NCBI GenBank assembly: GCA_021397835.1
Contig: JAJFZO010000034.1
Coordinates: 6,415,001-6,479,000 of the forward strand
Source: Moringa oleifera
Taxonomy: Eukaryota > Streptophyta > Magnoliopsida > Brassicales > Moringaceae
DNA length: 64,000 bases
Direction: 5' to 3'
Shown here piece by piece: positions 50,241 through 62,100 of this stretch. The notes under the pieces are model-generated. The model was not told the DNA's origin. It did not search any database and saw only the letters and a program-made list of their open reading frames with translations. Position 1 is the stretch's first letter. The number at the start of each line of letters is the position of its first letter. A program made the position numbers and the translations under genes.

Positions 50241-51519
50241 TTTCCATCTTTTCGGTCATCTAAATTAGACCAAAGGAACGTGTCAATATGTTGCGTTTCA
50301 GAGGCAGTAACAAATTTGATTTTGTTAAATGCCAAGCTGTCGCCCATACAGTGCAACGGCGCAGTCGTTCCATGTATGGAACCAAAATTAAGAAATAATA
50401 AAATCTATACATTTAAGATTTTTTTATATATTTATTTATTACAAATAAAATGTAATTTAAATTTTAGATTTATATTAATTAAAATTTATATTAATAAAAT
50501 TTTATTTAAAGTTTTTATGTTTTATAAATATATTTCCATTCCTATAGAAGATCTTTTTATAATGATAATCACAACCTTTAAGAATTCTTTTAGCATTTTT
50601 TATTTTCTTAATCAAATTACTGTGGAAACACCAAGAATGAAAAAAAATTCAAAAGGAAAGTGCAATTCTTTTTTTTTTTAAAATAAAAAAGTCATGGTCT
50701 AACTCTTAGAATGAGTCTGCCAAAATGAAATTAATAATGGGTCTAAAGTATTCAAATTTTTAGTAAATGTTATTCTTAAAATTATTATGATTTCTTTTTT
50801 TGACATTGTAACATATGATTTTTAATTTTTTTTAAAAAATAAATCTGTGATGGGGGTAAAAAAGTACCATTATTAGGCATTTTATTGAGCCATTTCTGCC
50901 ACCAAACACAACTTTTGTTTTTTTTTTGGGCTCTATCAAGCATCATTGCATATGACCTTGGCCCCTTTGGAAAAATGATGATGGCTGCAGGCTTCTAGCC
51001 ACAGCTGATCTCATTTGAGAGTTTTTATTTTAAATATTAATACTATCTCAAGAAATAATAATTATGGGTTCATAAGTAAAATTTGATATATATATATACC
51101 AAAACATGTCTACTTATTTCACAATAAATCTCCTTTAGGAAATCAAGAAGTAAAAAAGAAGAAAAATTGTTGTGCCAAAAAAAGTTGGAAAGTTACTTCT
51201 TGGGTTGTCTTCTTGAACCTGTTAGGTTGCTCACGTCTGCATCTCAAATGGAGCTTCTTACATCTCCTGACTAAAATCTTACAGCCGCAAAAATCACACG
51301 TGATGCTTTCTACTAAACAGTCTACCTTGAACAAAGGATCTGTAACCAAGCATCGGCAAACTGAGAATTTATATTCCTCTCTTATTGTTATTGTTATGGC
51401 ACTTCCTGTGCATTTTTCTATGGCATTTACAATATCTAGATATTAGAGCTTCAATCACTGACCATTCTGAGACCTCACATTTACCGTAGAGTGAAAAATT
51501 GAGCTAATGACACTCACTT
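50241..51519. other. Intergenic DNA between AOX-B and the OSCA gene
   Basis: AT-rich sequence beyond the duplication. The part from about 51,000 to 51,519 lies just downstream of the OSCA stop codon on its strand and probably includes its 3' untranslated region. A 68-codon minus-strand frame (51,349-51,143) with several Cys has no recognised family and is not called a gene. Confidence 0.5.
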
Positions 51520-53011
51520 CTAAGGCTGTGAATCCTCCTCAACAGCCTTAAGCTTGAATGGTGACAATCCAGCATCGCTCTGTTTGCTAGGGAATGGAGT
51601 ATTGCTTCGAGACTGGCGCTTCGTTGGGACAAGTTTAGGTTCTTTTTCCCATTCTTCACTGGCTGCATCACTTTCGCTATCATCACCACTCTTGAAAACA
51701 GGATGGGCATAAGCATCCTTAAGGAATCCTTTCAAGTTCAAGTTTGGCTCCCTTGCACGTTCTAAGGTATCTTTCATCATAGCTTCCTGATCATCCACCA
51801 AAAAGCCAATAATGAGACAAGCATGCTTAATTTTTTTTACATTGTAAAATGAGTAATACTAACTGCAACTTGACAAACCTGTAATGGGTATCTAACAAAA
51901 GCAGGTTCATAACGTGCCTTGCAGAACTTGTGGAACCATATGGTCAACACTGGAAGTACTATCAGCAATGGAGTTGACTGAGCAGCTTCTTTGGTGCTTA
52001 GCAATCCCATTAGTAGCAGCTGAGAGATAATTAATGCAGCTATAATGCGTCCATGGACGTCAGGCCAGAATGCTCCAGCACTCTCATACTCCTGATTGTA
52101 CACATTTATAATCTGCAGATGCATATGGATAATAATTTGATTGAGTACTGCCGAAAGAATTCTAATGTACAGTATGTATGGCTTATGTTGTGCAACTATG
52201 TAGGGAAAGGGGGAAATGAATCATATGCGGTGATTTGAATACTAGAAGTGAATTAAGCAACTGATGACGGGATAAGAACTTAGACCTCATTGCTCAACAG
52301 ATGCTGCACAGATAATCACTACCCAATGTATTGCGAATGCAAGAGGATGTTGAAAACTAATTAACATTTACCTGATGACGATAGACAACATAAGCCAGGC
52401 CGAAAAATACTACTATGAAAGGGAGTAGAATGGGAGTCACCACAGCATAAACGAGGCCAAGTAGGAAATAAAGTTGTATTTGAGGTTCGCCTGTGTTGAA
52501 ACCAATGGTTCCTGGATCCATTGCCTCTTCTCTGTCCTTTTCAGTCTTCACCAGGAAGAAATTTTTCAAGTGATAGATTATCAAGGGTTTCAATCTTAGA
52601 ATCTCCCCAGCAACACCAGCCCATCCATCAACCATTATGTATGTTATGAAGAAAGTTGCCTTCATTGGGATTGAGGCACCAATTGTCCGTGGGATACTGC
52701 ACAAGTAACAGTACAAAGTCATTTTCTTTTTAAAAAAAAAAAGGAAGAAAAGCAGATGAAGCCTCAAGATAATACACTCCCAAGAACTGGACAATGCCAG
52801 CCATGAAAAAACTATTCATGAACTGATAATATGACATAGAAGATACTCCAGAGGACAAGGTAACAAAAAAAAAAAAAAAATACTACTGGACTATACTGGT
52901 GGGAAAATTAGGCATATATGACGAGCAAAGTGATGCCCCAAGATCAACAGTAAGTAAAAATATACATCCATCAGTTAATATGATGCACAATCACTTGCAT
53001 TACCTATAACA

Positions 53012-53074
<63 letters not shown>

Positions 53075-54613
53075 GGAGACAAATTAAAATGTTAGTCTTA
53101 ATCTGTCATATTGAAGTTATCGGCAATAAGATCTAGTAATTAAGACAGCATGGTAAAGGAAGATGCAGATGAGCCATGAATGATACTATGCTAACTCAAC
53201 TCTGGGTCATAACTTTTGAGGGTGTGACAACAAAAAAGCACTGGACATCGAAGATCCGAGCATAAATGAAAATGTGAAAGAAATCTTAAAAGTAATATCT
53301 TTTTCTCTTCCATAACTTCCTTCTTTCTAGAGATTGATATAATCTAAATAACATCAAACTTTATCTTACACAGTTGTTTCCTGAACATAATTGTGTGATA
53401 TAAAATCCATCTATCAGTCATGCCAAAGAACAAATTACGAGCTCGCATACCAAAGATATCTTGAAAGAAATTAATGGTTTGTATAGCATTCACGTTGATA
53501 GGACAACTCGTTATCTTCTTCAGAGCTTAATAATCTGGTGACTTTGATTCAAAACTTGAAAAAGGTACCAATACAGAAGCGGGAAAAGCGTTGAAATATC
53601 TATCATAGCTGCTCTTAAATCCAACATGCAATACGAGCAAAGCCTGAACTGACTTTTCCACTATTTTTGTCTTTTTTTCCTAAATCATTCAGTGCCAGAG
53701 ATAACTTCCCTTTGCAAACTGCTACAGATATAAAAATACTTCAATCCACTTGTTTTAAAGTAGAAGAATTCTCCTAGTTAACACTATCATGTGTACTTGA
53801 GGCATGTCTTGCATCAGATCTTTTATCAGTATTGATTTCTGGAGAAGATCATCACACTTAAGAAATCAGTTGGTTCAAAGCTCTTAATTTTTTGGCTAAA
53901 ACATTTCTGTGGGCTTTATATGTTGGGAATGGTTCAGTTAATATCAAATATCACCAACTCAACACCAAATATATTATACATTATGGACTCGAAACTTTAA
54001 GCTTAAAAATGCTGGAAGAGGTCAGAGAATGTAAAGTTGAGCTTCCATCCTTAAACCTACTCTTCTTCATTCATCCTTTTCTCTAAAAAAAATAAAAAGA
54101 GGAAGATTTTCTCTTCAACCAAGAAACAAGTAGAAGGAAGAGAAAACACTGATCCCATTGTTTTGAGGCACCCAGAAGCTCACGGCAAGTAAACGAGTTA
54201 GTATATTTACAACAGATGACAAAACATCAAATAAAGGTGAGAATGGTGGAGACAACCAAAGCAAGGAGGGGAGCACATGGAACTTCTTTCTTCTAGTGAC
54301 TTTTCTGTACCTACTTGGTTTCAAGATCTTTCCAAATAGATCCTTCTAGTAATTCTTAGTTACTATTGAAGCTATGAAATCAAGAAAATTTCAAGTAATG
54401 CATCACATTCAAGGTCCGAAACTACACCACTTTAAAACTCCCAAATCTTATTTATGTAACATTATGGAATTACTTTGTCAGTTCAACTAGAATTTCTTCT
54501 ATAGATATTTTAGATTTATGGAAATCAAAGATTAAGTTAACCTTAATTTCTGTACTTCGCAATTATGTTGATGCCTATTAAAAGGTGGGTTCCTGCTTTT
54601 ATATATATATATG

Positions 54614-54656
<43 letters not shown>

Positions 54657-57600
54657 GTTTGGAAGAAGATTTTATTAAAATAACAGAATACACATTAGAA
54701 CCTAGGTTCCTGTTTATCTAGGCATTTCTCTTCCTCTTGCTTTTGCCATCCACTCCCCAGATTCTTCTATTTCTATTCCTATATATACTGATTCCCTTGA
54801 TTGCCCCTTCTCTTGTTTTTTCTACTACCTTACCACAAGTCCAGACTTTTAATGATTAGCAATGGAGGATTCAGGCTAAAACTAGATTTTTTTCCAAACT
54901 CATCAAAGCAAATAAAAAGCAAATGATACACATACTATATATGACAGCATAATATGTATAAAATATGAAATTCCAAACAACCTCTAGTTATTTTGAAGAA
55001 CATGCGGAGTGCAGCTGTGCGAAGAACATACTCATTTGCAGATTGGTGGATGAAACTATTTAGCTGCTGGAATGCAGTTCCGGTTATTATACTCCCAAGA
55101 AATACATTAATAAACTGGAAGATATAATATCTAGTTGCAGATCTCCTTTCCAGGGCTGATAAGCTAATGAATCCTTCAAATTTAGACATCAGCATCAATA
55201 TTGTTGGAAGAAAAATAAGAAATATCTTCAGCACAATTCCAGGAAGGAAACCTTGAATGAATGATTTTATAACTTTCCTGCAAAAATAGGGTGCCATTAG
55301 TGTTTTTTTGGGGAGAAACTATCATGAAATATAATTTTGTTAAAAAAATAAAGAACTAAAGTACAAGCACTAACACATTTCTCCTAATAGAAGGAATAGA
55401 TGGAGGTATACATTAAAGTATGAAAAGCCAATATTTCAGTTTTTGAAAGTGAGAGAAAGAGAGCTAAGATGGCAGAATTAACTTATAAGATAGTTGCTCC
55501 AAAAAGAAGAAAGGAAGCAAACTCACATTTCAATAATGGGTCTTAAGAAAGGAACTGCTTTCTCAATGCCCTCAATGTTTGCAAGTGACTGTACAAATGC
55601 AATGGGGATCATGAAAAAGAAGGTGAGGAAGAAAAATGCAACAGCAATAATAAGCCTCCTTATTGTAAGATAAACATATTGAATCGCCAGATTGTCCCAA
55701 TATACATCACGGGGCTCTGGAGCCCACTCAGTCAACCATATTGTTGGATTTCTGGATTGTTGAGTCTGTGCACAGACAGCAGCTGCCCATCGAGTTTTCA
55801 AAGAAACAAATGCTGCTGGCATGATGGATTTAGAGTTGTTCATAATGTTCTCTCTCTCCAATGATATCTGAATGCAATTCATATAAAAGACACATGATCA
55901 AACATGATTCCATATCACAACTAATAATGCTGCTATATGCTGTTGGCTGCAGTGTGCCTTCTAGGCATTTTGGGAAAGAGGGAAAGAGGATCCATGAAAT
56001 ATTTGATTAAGCCTACAAACCACTAAAAGCTTTAGAGTGCTGCTTACATCTCTTGATAGCCTCTCAACCTTGGATGTGTAAAAATCAATTGCGTCCAACC
56101 TACTTCCCCAAAGGCCGAGAAAACCAGTCTGATTGACAAAAAAGAAACTCCTCTGAGAACGATAGCTATCAGAAGTGCAAAAACAACATGACAATGGTAT
56201 AAGCACAACTTAGCAATCGATACCTTCACTGACGGTTTTGCAGATGGATTTCTGGAAAACTTGTTTTGATAATAGTCCAGCCAGTTCTGCATTTTCTTCA
56301 TTTCATTGACTAATTCAGAAAGTTTGTTGGCATTGTAAACAACCTGCACGCATAAACTTAAATTAAAATATAAGAAACACACACACACACAAAAAAAGAA
56401 AGAATATCAGTATATTAATATGTTATGTAAATTCAGGAGTACAGCAGTTCATATGATGCATATAATCAAAAAGGCAACCTGTAGACTGCCTCTACATCAT
56501 AGAAAGATCAGCCAAAATAAAATGTCTGGTCAATGGAAAAATGAACTCTGATGGTCCATGATTGGCACCAATCATGCAAAGAATGTGAGAATTGTCTGAC
56601 TGAGGTTAATGGAGAAGAGCATATTGAATATTTTTGTGCAACAAACATAACTGAAGATGCTCTTTGTACCTTCCTCTTCCCACTTTCCCCTTTCTCTCTC
56701 CGTCTCTCTTTCTTCCTGCCTGCTTTTACAGAAACACTTTACCCTCTTCCCCCTCATCATGTGAAAATAAAATGTGATCTTTGTTTAGAGAAATGTAACA
56801 TTATCAAACCTGGTGACTGAGATACTGATTCGGATGGTTAACCAGAAAAAAATGCTCTAGAAGCTCACTAATCGATTCATCAGGATCTGGTGGGACATTC
56901 CTGACCAGTACCTACATAAAAACAAATTTCAGACAAAATAACGAGTAAGAGGCAAATTAGTTGTGAGCATTGTCCATAGGATGCTATTTGAAAGCATTCA
57001 AACTATAAATAATTTATCTGCACTTATCATGTCCTACAGACCCAAAATTATTCCACCTTATTACAATCAAATGCAGCCAAAAACAGAAACCAATTAGCTA
57101 AAAGCCCTTTGGATCACTGTCCTTTCTGAAAAGGACAAAAAGAACAATCTCTACCTTAATATGCAACAAAAAGCAGGATGCCACACTTTCACCATGATTT
57201 TTACCTCTTCAAGGATTTATAGACATGATCTTTCAGAATCATCAGTGTAAAGACTTAAACAAAATTACCATGTTTAAAAGAATTTTAGAACTTTACCAAC
57301 AAGATACAATCAAAACGCTTCAAGACTGTGATATAAAACCTCAATGTTATAACTCTCCAACCAACTCTATCCTTGGAATCTTACTATCCATGCCACACAC
57401 ACACAAAAAGAGGGATAGAGATAGATGGAGAAGTGGGCAGAAACAGGGGATGGGAGAGAGCTCATATAGAAAATTTCAGCTTTTTATTCCTCATAAAGGA
57501 AGGCATGCAGCTTCACAAGAGAAGCTTCCACAGATAATATTGCTACCCGACGAGATAGAAAGCAATATATTCAGCTTTAGTTGGCAATTATACTTCAAGA

Positions 57601-60600
57601 ACAATGTTCACATACAGTTCTGCTAGAGTAAGATTATGTTTATCACATACAATCAAGATTTTATGCCTACCTTATTACCCCTTTCTCCATTATCCAGTCT
57701 CTAGAAAAGGTACATATAAAAGTACAAGAACTAAATGACACAGGAGTACATATGCTGATCTTGATTGTTTTTACTCATCATATATGTCACAGAGAAGAGA
57801 CAGCTCAGAGTAATTAGATATAATTTAGAAAAACCTATGCGAATATATGTCTTCTATTGACATGAAGCACCCAACTGCAACTGCCAACCCAGTATTAACT
57901 TAATGCTAGGACACTTTCAGCAAATTATCGCTAATAACTAATCAGCATAAACAGTTGGTCTTACTGTAAACTGATCTGGTCGACGTCGTTCTGATGCAAG
58001 GAAATGCAGCCTCATCGATGCAACTATCTCATACTCTTTTTTCAGAACATAGCATGTCCAGAAGGTAAAGGCATAAGCCATTACCAAATGGGTCCAAAAT
58101 CTGCAATGACAAAGTATTAAAAAAATATATAATTTCGTTTTGCAAATACAAATGGAACACTTTTCAAGCCGAGATATTGGAACATAATTTCGTATCAGTG
58201 AAAATTCTGTATCTTAAATAATTAAACCACCAGCTTGAGTACTAATCTCATGGTCCTATCACTAAACAATTGAATACATAGTTCTTCAACAAATACCATG
58301 CAATATTACTCAATAGACATTTGAGTGAAAGCTTCATGTGCGTTTCCTTTCTGATCAGAGTTTTCATTGTCAATGCCATATGAAGATACTAAACTTCTGC
58401 AAATCATAACAATGTAAAACCCCTGATTCTTAAATGCGGGAGGATGCCAAGAGGGCAACAAAAAGCCTAAGAAGGAACACACGTTGGTAGCTTAATCGGT
58501 CAGGCCTGAGATTTGCTCCTTCAGATTCACCAATTTGAGCTCATGTTTGGTGTCTGCATGCTTCCTCGATGTACTGCCATGCCCCTTACTAGATGATAGG
58601 GTGGGTCGAACAGGTTTCTCTCATTGTCCCAAGAACAAGAAATGATAGTGGAAGACCTAAGAATGTGCATTAATAAACTCATAAAACTACAGTCTAGCTA
58701 TGCTTGCATCTTTTTAACTTTCTGGACAACTCGTTACAGATTTAAATTTCTACTAGTGTCCGTTGAAAGCATCTCATATAGCACTGAACTTCAACATGAA
58801 ATGCAAATGGAGAAGTCTCACTCCTGATTAATTGAAAGGTAGCCCCAGGTGTGCCAAAAAATTATGAGTAATTCAGAGTTATGTGAAGTGCATAAATTGG
58901 AGATGTTGACAGAGCAAATGGCTAAAAGAAAGAAACAATATGAAGAGAAAAGACGACCATACAACAAAGCTTAAGATCAGAAGCTTTTCTTTTACCTATC
59001 TGATCCAGTTGGAATGTTTGATATAGAGAGCTTATCTATGTCGCTGTATGTTAAATTGGAGCGCTCCAAGGTGCTATTGGTCACATTCACAGGTACCATA
59101 ATTGTGAAAGCAAGGAATGCAATAGGAACAAAAATCTTAAGCCTGCATTTCAGAAGGAAAAGTGAAAGCAAAACAGAATAAGTTCACGTAAAAAAAATAT
59201 CAAAAAATGAAAGTCAGGTACAAAGGAGACCCTAACAATATACTCTACAGGAAAAGAAAAAGTCTAAGACAGGGAAATAAGCCAATGGCCATTGGTATGA
59301 AAACTGTGTATACTCAAGACAAGCGGTGCATTGGTATCTATCAATCAAAATGAAACCTCTACTTTAGCTTGTTGGCTTCATTGGCAGATTCAAAGCACAA
59401 TGGAAAGTTACAAGTTCTGGTATACATAGAGAAAAGAAAGATGAGACATTATATTAAAGGACTGCATGTTCAATAATTTTATGATATTTGTGATTTTGGG
59501 CTATATTTTAAATATGGATGTCCAGAACATAAAAAGAGAAGTCTCAGATTTCAAATTAATTCAAAATATAAGGTCGACGAATAACCAGTGTTGTGCTGAA
59601 ATAGATATTAATTCCTCAACAAAGCACTCTGAAACTTAATAAAAAATTATAAAAAGAAAAAAAAATTACATGCATTTGCATGGGTCCTTCGTAACCCAGA
59701 TCAACCATAGATATTATCTTGTTGACTTATCTAATGCCATTTAACATCACGACAGAATGGAAAGTGCACGAGTCAGTTTCACTTCAAGCACTTCCCAAGC
59801 AGCTGGCTGAGGCTGCAATGAACAAAATTCTAAAGATGGACAGAAGCACAAGACCACGTTCATAGATTCCTTGGAAAGAGGCATTAACTTTTCATCTTGA
59901 CTCTTGTTAGAACAACGAAGTTAGTTTTCTGCGGATATGTAAAACCTGAAAGAAACATAACTCCAACAGAACTTTTAAAATTATGCTTTAGAGTTAATGA
60001 GCAGATAAAAGAAATGTATAAAACACATGAGTTGGTTCCTACTCGATACTGTCAACTATCAACCAAACACTAAATTCCGAGGCGAGTCAGACTATTTTTA
60101 ATAATTTATCCTTAACAAAGCATCAAAACCTTCTCCTGTCCTCTCTGAAACAAATAGAAATGGGTATACTTTCAATGAAAATTTTGATCCTCAGCAAATT
60201 CCATTGAGTTCTTAAATGCCTAGAGACACCATCATGTAACACATGTGTAATTACTTAGTATGTTTCTGAAGGGACTAACATATTTGGAGATCTTGACAGT
60301 TTGAATGATGAGTCCAGCTGACTTAGACATGTAAATTTTTTATATTTTGTCTTGATGCCCATGAAAATCATAGGATGGATATAACTCTTCAATAACAAGT
60401 TCGCAAACTTAACAACCAACATATGCAGCTTTCTAAATTCCAATCTTTCTCTATGCAGGTATATCGGAGGCACCCCCCTGGTGCTATGTGTATTTAGTAT
60501 AAATATATATCTTGTTTTTTATCAAATAATAAAATTGTAGCCGTTAATTTGTAATTCATCAACACTACATAACCCTATCAAGTGATTCATCACGTAATGG

Positions 60601-60979
60601 CAATGAGAAAGTCTATAATCAGCACATAACCAACTACAGATTCCATAAAGAAACAACAAACATACCCTATCAAGTAAATCCTCAAGTAAACAGCAGAATC
60701 CAGTCCGGCATGATCAATTAACTCAGGTTCTGGCATTTGTAGTGCCGCTGGCATCCAGTCCAAGAACCTCACGTATGACCGAAAGTCTAGATTGACAAAC
60801 TTGCTTACAAAGGCACCTGAGCACAAAGGACTGCTCCTTAAACCCTTGAGATACCATTTCGGAAAGTAGACCCTATCATTTACAGGTTGAATCCGGAGTA
60901 TGGCAAATGCCAGGAAGAAAGCAAATGCAGTAAGGATGTTGATAGCTGCTGCAACTCCTATATCATTGAGTGTAGCCAT
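51520..60979 (-). CDS. Hyperosmolality-gated, mechanosensitive Ca2+ channel, OSCA1/CSC1-like
   Basis: Eleven coding exons (60,979-60,666; 59,142-58,996; 58,100-57,965; 56,911-56,810; 56,343-56,224; 56,128-56,048; 55,867-55,527; 55,277-55,032; 52,696-52,372; 52,112-51,879; 51,786-51,520) join in phase to 770 aa, the usual OSCA1 length. OSCA/CSC1 proteins (TMEM63 relatives) form dimeric plasma-membrane cation channels opened by membrane tension or osmotic stress. Seen: N-terminal MATLNDIGVAAAINILTAF membrane segment, then a second and third near 107-170; a long cytosolic domain (about 175-370) with VRNVPPDPDES and LWGSRLDAIDFY; WAPEPRDVYWDNL; and a pore-side membrane bundle (about 375-670) with FLTFFFMIPIAFVQSL and SANDIPRTIGASIPMKATFF. 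A Ser/acid-rich C-terminus follows. Exon 8 uses donor GA|GTATGT; reading past it gives a false tail. Intron 8 is 2.3 kb and holds C52 and TA runs. Confidence 0.94.
53013..53064. repeat. C52 homopolymer in OSCA intron 8
   Basis: Fifty-two consecutive C on the plus strand followed by ten A, hence T10-G52 on the transcript strand. Length may be uncertain because homopolymers sequence poorly. Confidence 0.85.
54599..54651. repeat. (TA)n microsatellite in OSCA intron 8
   Basis: About 50 bases of TA repeat interrupted by 'tatgtatatataaa'. Shorter TA runs occur in other introns and intergenic stretches (for example 20,903-20,920). Confidence 0.85.
58475..58640 (+). mobile_element. Candidate tRNA-derived SINE in an OSCA intron
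   Basis: The plus strand contains AGCTTAATCGG (58,489-58,499), a full match to the RNA polymerase III A-box pattern RGYNNARYNGG. Thirty-three bases later AATTTGAGCTC (58,532-58,542) matches a degraded B box (GGTTCGAGCTC, 8 of 11). Spacing and order fit a tRNA head, and the following more G/C-rich stretch (to about 58,640) would be the SINE body. It lies antisense in the intron between exons 2 and 3 of the OSCA gene. I saw no second copy in the window and no clear target-site duplication, so this is a candidate only. Confidence 0.4.
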
Positions 60980-62100
60980 ATACGCCCTTCAAAGATTAAA
61001 AGATACAGGAGGAAGGGGAAAAAAAAAAAAAGAACACAAAGAAGTGAGATTTTGTCTGACGAATCAGCCAAAATGTAGCTAGATAAGATTATGGATGCCC
61101 AGTTGGGACAGAAGAAATATTGGAGTTGGGATAAAGGGAAGGTATCCTGCTCCCCAAACACAGATAACATTGAAATTGGTAGATTTTTTTTCTGAAAAAA
61201 AGGGAAAGAAATTAGATAAAATGAGATATGTTCATATATTTTGCCAAATTACCAAGAACAAGAACCATATTTCCAAGGATAGGCATGTGACTCTTACATA
61301 CAGATCATATGAAACAGAGATACTAATGAATCCAAATCCAAAATTTTCAAATTCCCAACTTTGTCACTGAGAAAAGCCGGACAAGAAAAGGAATTGATCA
61401 CGAATATTACCACTGTAATAAATACTAAAACTACAAATAGCCAAGTTCCTGGTCATCTTTCAATCAGCCAAACCGTGCAGTGGTAAATCAAAGTTTCCAA
61501 AAGTTGCATTGTTTTGAGAAAATTAAAAAATTTAACAAAATTCAAAACAGCAAAGCGAGAAAAAAAAAATCATAAAAAATTACTCTATTACATGTTCCCT
61601 TTCATTCTTCCTATGAACCAAACAGACATTGACTCACGTCCTCAAAATTTCCTTAACTCGTCTTTTCAGACTCCTGTATTAAGCAAACCAACAAAAAAAC
61701 AACAATTGACACTCTTACCGTCTTCAACTCCACACGGACGCTAACTCTTTTCTTCAGGGAGACGCTACCAAAAATGCAATGATCAAGCACAGTGCTAATT
61801 TACTTCTTAAGAGCAGAAGAAGCTCAGAGATCAGAAGAGGAAGAGACTACAAGCACTTGCACAGTTCGTTTATCCTTCAAAAACTGCTAGTACTAATTTT
61901 TTTCCCTCTCTCTCAGGTGAGAGGTGATGAAATCACCTTGAACAAACCGACAATTATCGTGCTCTCTCCACGAAATCAAGCCAAGTAAGAATTCGTACCG
62001 TCATAGTCTTTAAACAAGGAGAGAGATTTCGGCCAAAAAGACAGGAAGAGAGAGAGAGAGAGACAGAAAGTGCAGTATTTTTAAAAGCGGTAAGCAGTAC
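60980..62100 (-). other. OSCA 5' leader region, probably with a leader intron
   Basis: Upstream of the OSCA start codon. Sequence just before the ATG is pyrimidine-rich on the minus strand (around 61,015-61,035) and could be the acceptor end of a leader intron. A GA tract at about 62,049-62,062 sits in the probable transcription-start area. Transcript ends cannot be fixed from sequence alone. Short plus-strand frames here (61,095-61,988) look like chance. Confidence 0.4.

Noticed and set aside
50079..50681. 200-codon plus-strand frame beyond AOX-B
   Set aside because: It starts in the AOX-B promoter and runs into AT-rich DNA. The translation becomes Ile/Phe/Tyr-rich low complexity with no domain.
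51143..51349. Cys-containing 68-codon minus-strand frame below the OSCA stop
   Set aside because: Cys spacing fits no zinc-finger pattern I know, and it lies in the probable OSCA 3' untranslated region.
58489..58542. A functional tRNA gene at this place
   Set aside because: The B box is degenerate and I could not fold an acceptor stem or anticodon arm; a SINE head fits better.
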